Shown: one piece after another, positions 59,412-64,000 of the stretch
Layout of the letters: each line of letters starts with the position of its first letter
Numbering within the stretch: the first letter of the stretch is position 1
The notes under the pieces: model-generated
What the model was told of the DNA's origin: nothing
The model's input: only the letters and a program-made list of their open reading frames with translations
Database searches by the model: none
Assembly: GCF_014042015.1 (NCBI RefSeq)
Contig: NZ_CP059493.1
Coordinates: 1,612,001 to 1,676,000, forward strand
Origin: Actinotalea sp. JY-7876
Lineage (GTDB): Bacteria > Actinomycetota > Actinomycetes > Actinomycetales > Cellulomonadaceae
Direction: 5' to 3'
Length of the DNA stretch: 64,000 nucleotides
Made by a program: the position numbers and the translations under genes

Positions 59412-59448
59412 CCGGGTGGGGCGGACCCGGCCGGTCCGCCCCACCCGG
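59412..59448 (+). terminator. Hairpin between lsrB and lsrR
   Basis: 16-bp perfect stem (59412-59427 with 59433-59448) with a 5-base loop, four bases after the lsrB stop. No T run. Likely lowers transcription of lsrR and lsrK relative to the transporter genes. Confidence 0.7.
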
Positions 59449-59474
59449 CCACCAGCACTCCCCGAGGAGGGACA

Positions 59475-60467
59475 GTGGACAGCACCCGCCGGTACGGCGA
59501 CGACGACTGGCCGGCGCAGGAACAGCTCCTGCGCGTCGCCTGGTACTACTACGTCGACGGCATGACGCAGGACGACATCGCCAAGCGGATCAACGTCTCG
59601 CGCGCGTCGGCCGGGCGCCTGCTCGAGCGGTGCCGGCAGTCCGGCGTCGTCAGCTTCACCATCAACTCGGAGTACTACAGCGCCTTCCGCGTCAGCCGGA
59701 TGCTGAAGGAGAAGTTCGGCCTGCGGGAGGTGCTGGTCCCGCCGGGCCTGGAGACGGACGCGGAGCAGCAGTCGGTCGTCAACACGCGGCTGGGACGCGG
59801 GGGAGCGCAGTACCTCCAGAGCCACCTGCGGCCGGGCGACCTGCTGGGCATGGGGTGGGGCGACACGGTCCAGCAGACCATGGAGCAGCTCCAGCCGGAC
59901 GCGCTCGCCGGCGTCCGCACGGTCAGCCTCACGGGCGGCGTCGGCGCCTACCTGGACAACCTGCGCCGGGCGCGGGCGGGCCGGGACCACGGCACGCTGG
60001 ACGCGGTGCTCCCGACGCCGATCCTCGCCTCGTCCGAGGGCCTGGCCGAGGCGCTGCGGGCGGAGACGCAGGTGCAGCAGGGGCTCGACCTGGCCCGCCA
60101 GGCCGACCACGCGATCGTCGGGATCGGTGCGCTCAGCGGTGGCCCGACGCTCGCCAAGCTCGGCTACGCGGCCGAGGACGAGCTCGAGCGGAACGCGGCG
60201 GCCGGAGCGGTCGGCGACATCCTCGGCGTCTTCTACGACGCCGAGGGCACCCCGCTCGACCTGCCCATCCACCGGCGTCGCATCGGCATCGACCTCGACG
60301 ACCTGCGCGCCATCCCCAACGTCGTCGGCGTCGCCGGCGGCCGGGCGAAGCTCGACGCCATCCGCGGCGCGCTGGGCGGCGGGTATCTCGACGTGCTCGT
60401 CACCACCGAGGAGGTCGCCCGGGCGCTCCTCGACGAGGAGGGCACCGAGACCGAGGACGTGGCATGA
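59475..60467 (+). CDS. lsrR: LsrR-type SorC-family repressor
   Basis: 330 aa. N-terminal HTH (GMTQDDIAKRINVSRASAGR, about residues 32-51) followed by the SorC sugar-phosphate-binding domain (LGMGWGDTVQQTM, VGIGALSG). In enteric bacteria LsrR represses lsr until it binds phospho-AI-2. Here the gene lies inside the operon, not divergent from it. GAGGAGGGACA precedes the GTG. ATGA overlap with lsrK. Confidence 0.9.
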   Translation: MDSTRRYGDDDWPAQEQLLRVAWYYYVDGMTQDDIAKRINVSRASAGRLLERCRQSGVVSFTINSEYYSAFRVSRMLKEKFGLREVLVPPGLETDAEQQSVVNTRLGRGGAQYLQSHLRPGDLLGMGWGDTVQQTMEQLQPDALAGVRTVSLTGGVGAYLDNLRRARAGRDHGTLDAVLPTPILASSEGLAEALRAETQVQQGLDLARQADHAIVGIGALSGGPTLAKLGYAAEDELERNAAAGAVGDILGVFYDAEGTPLDLPIHRRRIGIDLDDLRAIPNVVGVAGGRAKLDAIRGALGGGYLDVLVTTEEVARALLDEEGTETEDVA

Positions 60468-62020
60468 GCCACGTCCTCGCGATCGACGCCGGCACGGGCT
60501 CGGTCCGCGCCGCACTCTTCACGGTCGAGGGCCGGTTCGTGGCCGTCGCCTCCCGGCCGTGGGAGCACGACCCCGAGCCCGGGGTGCCGGGGTCGATGGG
60601 CTTCGCCACCGAGCGCAACCACGCCCTGGTCCTGGAGACCGTGCGCGAGGTGCTGGCCACGTCAGGGATCGGCGGCTCGGCCGTGCAGGCCGTCAGCGCG
60701 AGCGCGATGCGGGAAGGGCTCGTCGTCCTCGACGCCGCCGGCCGCGAGCTGTGGGCGTGCGCGAACGTGGACTCCCGGGCCGACGTCGAGGTGGTGGACC
60801 TCCAGGCCCGGACCGGCCTGCTGGAGGAGGTCTACCGCCGCAGCGGACAGACCTTCGCGCTCGCCGCCCAGCCCCGCCTTCTCTGGCTCGCGCGCCACCG
60901 CCCGGACCTCTACGAGCGCGCCGCGCGGGTGGTGATGCTCAGCGAGTGGGTGCTGCACCGGCTGGGCGCCGAGCCCGTGATGGAGCCCTCCAACGGCTCG
61001 ACGTCCGGCATGCTCGCCCTGGCGACGCGCTCTGCCGACCCGGAGCTGGCCACCCTGTGCGGCCTGCGCGGCGACCTCGTGCCGGACGTCGTCGAGCCGG
61101 GGACCGCGGTCGGGAAGCTCTCGGACAGCGCCGCCGAGGCCACAGGACTGGCCGCCGGCATCCCGCTCGCCGTCGGGGGCGGCGACGCCCAGCTCGCGGC
61201 GCTCGGCCTGGGGCAGACGGAACCCGGCCAGGTCCTCCTGACCGGGGGGACCTTCTGGCAGCTCAACGTCAACATCGGGGAGCCGCTCACCCACCCGGAC
61301 CTCGCGGTCCGGGTCAACGGCGCCGCCGTGCCCGGCCTGCGGCAGGCGGAGGCGATCGCGTTCCACCCCGGCACCGCCGTCCGGTGGTTCCGCGACACCT
61401 TCGCCGCGCCCGAGGTGGCGACCGCCCGCGAGGGGGGACGCAACCCGCTCGACGTGCTCACGGAGGCGGCGGCGCGGGTGCCGGTCGGTGCGGACGGCGT
61501 CATCCCGATCTTCAGCGACGTCATGGACTACCGGCACTGGCGGCACGCGGCGCCGTCGTTCCTCAACCTGTCCCTCGACGGCGGGCCGCGGCTCCGCGCG
61601 GCGATGTTCCGCTCGCTGCTGGAGAACGCCGCCGTCGTCTCGGCGGCGAACCTCGACCTCGTCTCCTCGTTCGCGCCCGTCGCCCCGGACGCCCCGGTGG
61701 TGTTCGCCGGCGGGGCCGCCGCGTCGCCCGTGTGGTCGCAGATCGTCGCCGACGCCCTCGGCCGGAGCCTGCGCGTGCCGAAGGTCACCGAGGCCACCGC
61801 GCAGGGGACCGCCGCCTGCGCCGCGACGGCGGCGGGCGCGCTCGGCACGCCGGCGGACGCCGCCGCGTGGGTGACCTGGGAACGGGAGGTCACCCCCGAT
61901 CCCGAGCGGCACGAACGGTACCGGGAGGTCCGTGCCCGCTGGGAGACCGCCTACACGCCCCAGCGCGAGCTCGCGCGTCGGGGTGTGACCACCCCGATGT
62001 GGCACGCGCCGGGCAGCTGA
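60464..62020 (+). CDS. lsrK: Autoinducer-2 kinase LsrK
   Basis: 518 aa FGGY-family kinase (E. coli LsrK 530 aa). Segments closely matching LsrK rather than xylulose or rhamnulose kinases: LAIDAGTGSVRAALFTVEG, VSASAMREG, WACANVDSRADVEVV, the catalytic VGGGDAQLAALGLGQ and TGGTFWQLNVNI, and IPIFSDVMDY. It phosphorylates the imported AI-2 (DPD), trapping it inside and creating the LsrR ligand. Confidence 0.93.
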   Translation: MSHVLAIDAGTGSVRAALFTVEGRFVAVASRPWEHDPEPGVPGSMGFATERNHALVLETVREVLATSGIGGSAVQAVSASAMREGLVVLDAAGRELWACANVDSRADVEVVDLQARTGLLEEVYRRSGQTFALAAQPRLLWLARHRPDLYERAARVVMLSEWVLHRLGAEPVMEPSNGSTSGMLALATRSADPELATLCGLRGDLVPDVVEPGTAVGKLSDSAAEATGLAAGIPLAVGGGDAQLAALGLGQTEPGQVLLTGGTFWQLNVNIGEPLTHPDLAVRVNGAAVPGLRQAEAIAFHPGTAVRWFRDTFAAPEVATAREGGRNPLDVLTEAAARVPVGADGVIPIFSDVMDYRHWRHAAPSFLNLSLDGGPRLRAAMFRSLLENAAVVSAANLDLVSSFAPVAPDAPVVFAGGAAASPVWSQIVADALGRSLRVPKVTEATAQGTAACAATAAGALGTPADAAAWVTWEREVTPDPERHERYREVRARWETAYTPQRELARRGVTTPMWHAPGS

Positions 62021-62057
62021 CCACCCTCACGACCGATCCACGCGAGAGAGAGCCACC

Positions 62058-62435
62058 GTGATCCACCGCCATCTTGACGACACCGAGCACCGGTTCGGGC
62101 AGTACGGGCCGGGCTACGTCATCCGCGGTCCTCGTACCGACGTCGGGCTCGTGCGCCTGCGCCCGGGCGACGACGCCTCGAACCACTACCACGCCGCCAT
62201 CGAGGAGACGTTCGTGGTCCTCGAGGGGCGGGCCACGCTGTGGGTGGACGGACGCCGCGCCTACGCGGTCGGCGTCGGCGACGTCTACCAGATGGAGCCC
62301 GGCGAGCAGCACTACTTCGTCAACGAGTCCGACGAGGTGTTCCGGGCGCTGTTCATCAAGGCGCCGTTCGACCCGCAGGACGGCGTCCAGGTGCCGTGGG
62401 TCCCCGGCGAGCCTGAGCCCGACCTCGCTCCCTGA
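62058..62435 (+). CDS. Small cupin protein in the lsrG position
   Basis: 125 aa single-domain cupin. Motif 1 has His43, His45 and Glu49/50 (NHYHAAIEE) before Gly57; motif 2 is GDVYQMEPGEQHYFVNE with His84 and Asn88, so a metal site is intact. In enteric operons this slot next to lsrF holds lsrG, an unrelated ABM-fold isomerase of phospho-AI-2. The cupin may do that isomerisation, or act as a sugar-phosphate isomerase or mutarotase on another intermediate. GTG start after GAGAGAGAG. Confidence 0.8.
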   Translation: MIHRHLDDTEHRFGQYGPGYVIRGPRTDVGLVRLRPGDDASNHYHAAIEETFVVLEGRATLWVDGRRAYAVGVGDVYQMEPGEQHYFVNESDEVFRALFIKAPFDPQDGVQVPWVPGEPEPDLAP

Positions 62436-62493
62436 GCCCTCGTCGTGGGCACCACGACGACCACCCCACCCACGTCGACGAAGGGAATCACCG

Positions 62494-63381
62494 ATGGCCG
62501 ACCTCGAGGGCAACGTCTCGGCGAAGCAGTACCACGCGGACATCCCGCAGGAGACCCACGGGTTCCACGTCAAGGGAGCGTCCGGGCTCGACTTCGGCAT
62601 GAAGCACCGGCTGGGCCGGATCTTCGACCCGGCCGACGGCCGGACCGTCATGCTCGCGTTCGACCACGGGTACTTCCAGGGCCCCACCAGCGGCCTGGAG
62701 CGGGTCGACCTGTCGATCGTGCCGCTCGCGGCTCACGCGGACGCGCTCATGGCGACCCGCGGCATCATCCGCTCGGTGATCCCCGCCGGCACGGGCACAC
62801 CGCTGGTGGTCCGGGCGTCGGGGGGCCCGTCGGTGCTCAAGGAGCTGTCCGACGAGCGCGTGGCGATGGACATGGAGGACGCCGTGCGGATCGACGCCTC
62901 CGCCGTGGCCGTCCAGGTGTTCGTCGGCGGTGCCCACGAGACGCAGTCGGTGCACAACATGACGACCCTCGTGGACGCAGGCCTGCGGCTCGGCATCCCC
63001 GTGCTCGGCGTGACCGCGGTCGGCACGGAGCTCACGCGGGACGCCCGGTACCTGCGCCTGGCCACCCGGATGATCGCCGAGCTCGGCGCGCAGCTCGTGA
63101 AGACGTACTACTGCGACGGCGAGTTCGAGTCCGTCACGGCCGCGTGCCCCGTGCCCGTGATCATGGCCGGGGGGAAGAAGCTCCCGGTGCTGGACGCCCT
63201 GACCATGGCGCACGACGCGATCAGTCAGGGGGCGGCCGGTGTCGACATGGGGCGCAACATCTTCCAGCGGCAGGATCCCTCGGCCATGATCCGGGCCGTG
63301 CGTGCGGTGGTGCACGGCGGCGCCAAGCCGACGGAGGCGCTGGAGATGTACACGGACCTCTCGGGGGGCAAAGAGGACTGA
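62494..63381 (+). CDS. lsrF: 3-hydroxy-5-phosphonooxypentane-2,4-dione thiolase LsrF
   Basis: 295 aa, same length class as E. coli LsrF. Highly conserved segments TVMLAFDHGYFQGPTSGLER, HADALMATRGIIRSV and GAAGVDMGRNIFQ. The Schiff-base lysine is Lys203 in VKTYYC, the same number as in E. coli. Transfers an acetyl unit from the AI-2-derived phosphate to CoA, giving dihydroxyacetone phosphate and acetyl-CoA. A small hairpin (62441-62459) lies in the 58-base gap after the cupin gene. Confidence 0.93.
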   Translation: MADLEGNVSAKQYHADIPQETHGFHVKGASGLDFGMKHRLGRIFDPADGRTVMLAFDHGYFQGPTSGLERVDLSIVPLAAHADALMATRGIIRSVIPAGTGTPLVVRASGGPSVLKELSDERVAMDMEDAVRIDASAVAVQVFVGGAHETQSVHNMTTLVDAGLRLGIPVLGVTAVGTELTRDARYLRLATRMIAELGAQLVKTYYCDGEFESVTAACPVPVIMAGGKKLPVLDALTMAHDAISQGAAGVDMGRNIFQRQDPSAMIRAVRAVVHGGAKPTEALEMYTDLSGGKED

Positions 63382-63382
63382 G

Positions 63383-64000
63383 GTGGCAGAGAGGACTGAG
63401 GAGCTGATGCGCTCGACTCACTGGCCGACCGACCCGGCACCCGCGGACGGGGCCGACAGCCCTGCCGACGTCGTCCGCGCGTCGCGCCTCCTGGGGTCCG
63501 ACCCCTCCCTGGTGCTCCACGGGGGTGGCAACACCTCGGTCAAGGACGAGGGGGTTCTCTACGTCAAGGGCTCCGGGCACGACATGAGCTCGATCGGACC
63601 AGAGGGTTTCGCGCCGCTGCGGCGGGCCGCGCTCGCCACCCTGCTGGCTCGGGATCAGGTGAGCGACACGGAGATGGTCGCCGCCCTGCGCGCTGCGCTG
63701 GTCGACGCGTCGGCGCCGAACCCCTCGATCGAGGCGCCGCTGCACGCCTTCCTGCCGTACGCAGCGGTCCTGCACACCCACGCGGACGCGATCGTGACGC
63801 TCACGGACACCGTGAACGGGGCGGCCCTCCTCGACGACCTGTTCGGTGACACCGCTCCGTTGCTGCCGTACTGCATGCCGGGCTTCGAGCTCGCCCGCCT
63901 CGTGCGTTCCCGCTGGCCCGAGATCGCCCGGGGCGGCGCGGTCGGGTTCGTCCTGGCGCACCACGGTGCGTTCACGTTCGGCGACGACGTCCGGACGGCG
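63383..64000 (+). CDS. Class II aldolase/adducin domain protein (cut by window end)
   Basis: The first ~206 codons are visible and the frame is open at the window end. Class II aldolase signs: LHGGGNTSVKD, VLYVKGSGHDM, zinc histidines in LHTHADAI and LAHHGAFTFG. The N-terminus resembles long bifunctional aldolase/short-chain dehydrogenase proteins of rhamnulose-phosphate type. I choose GTG 63383 (AGAGGA five bases upstream); ATG 63407 has its Shine-Dalgarno too close. One base after lsrF, so co-translated; it may split the sugar phosphate further. Confidence 0.8.
   Translation, partial: MAERTEELMRSTHWPTDPAPADGADSPADVVRASRLLGSDPSLVLHGGGNTSVKDEGVLYVKGSGHDMSSIGPEGFAPLRRAALATLLARDQVSDTEMVAALRAALVDASAPNPSIEAPLHAFLPYAAVLHTHADAIVTLTDTVNGAALLDDLFGDTAPLLPYCMPGFELARLVRSRWPEIARGGAVGFVLAHHGAFTFGDDVRTA

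Noticed and set aside
62441-62459. 8-bp hairpin before lsrF as a terminator
   Set aside because: Short stem, 3-base loop and close to the ribosome site; it would hardly stop transcription, so it is only mentioned under lsrF.
54696-63381. Ribose or rhamnose operon
   Set aside because: The two permeases, conserved LsrB contact residues, LsrK-type kinase and LsrF together fit AI-2 far better; the terminal aldolase leaves a small doubt.

Overview
The window is very GC-rich and reads as the chromosome of an actinobacterium, probably close to Cellulomonas. Evidence for this is whiA, rbpA, opcA and SecG in the usual actinobacterial gene order, GTG starts, and many 4-base GTGA/ATGA stop-start overlaps. 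Family names were assigned by reading the proteins; no database search was possible.

1-25.7 kb is conserved core: rapZ(3' end)-yvcK-whiA, then gap-pgk-tpiA-secG and rbpA. On the minus strand lies the pentose-phosphate operon tkt-tal-zwf-opcA-pgl. Then come ctaB, xerD, parA-scpA-scpB-rluB, aroH-tyrA-cmk-plsC-der, a membrane protein, a lipoprotein and a DUF4262 protein.

25.74-43.30 kb is a 17.5 kb genomic island integrated in a tRNA-Pro(GGG) gene. The 45-bp 3' end of the tRNA is repeated exactly at 43258-43302. A tyrosine integrase and an excisionase-like HTH protein sit at the right end. I see no replication, conjugation or virion genes. Cargo: a PemK-like protein, a split HTH gene with an ImmA/IrrE-type protease, and a tightly coupled three-gene operon (29467-35059). 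That operon encodes a GIY-YIG nuclease with two RAMA-like domains, a 560-aa protein of unknown family and an 882-aa protein with two phospholipase-D-type motifs. It is the best candidate here for an undescribed anti-phage system. The rest is a DUF429 protein, a frameshifted DUF6308-like gene, a defective IS3-family element and hypotheticals.

43.5-54.6 kb is accessory DNA outside the repeats: a NERD-UvrD helicase facing a 1087-aa PLD-SF2 helicase, then gene remnants (IS5-type transposase, GNAT, HNH-type toxin, SMI1/KNR4 immunity gene, a fragment of a second PLD-helicase). Two paralogous ~180-aa proteins here are probably orphan immunity proteins.

54.7-64 kb is an lsr-type cluster on one strand: lsrA-C-D-B, lsrR-K, a cupin gene, lsrF and a class II aldolase cut by the window end. 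LsrB keeps all six known AI-2 contact residues and LsrF keeps Lys203, so import, phosphorylation and breakdown of autoinducer-2 is the most likely role. No lsrG is present; the cupin gene takes its place. Two tandem palindromes upstream of lsrA are the probable LsrR operator.
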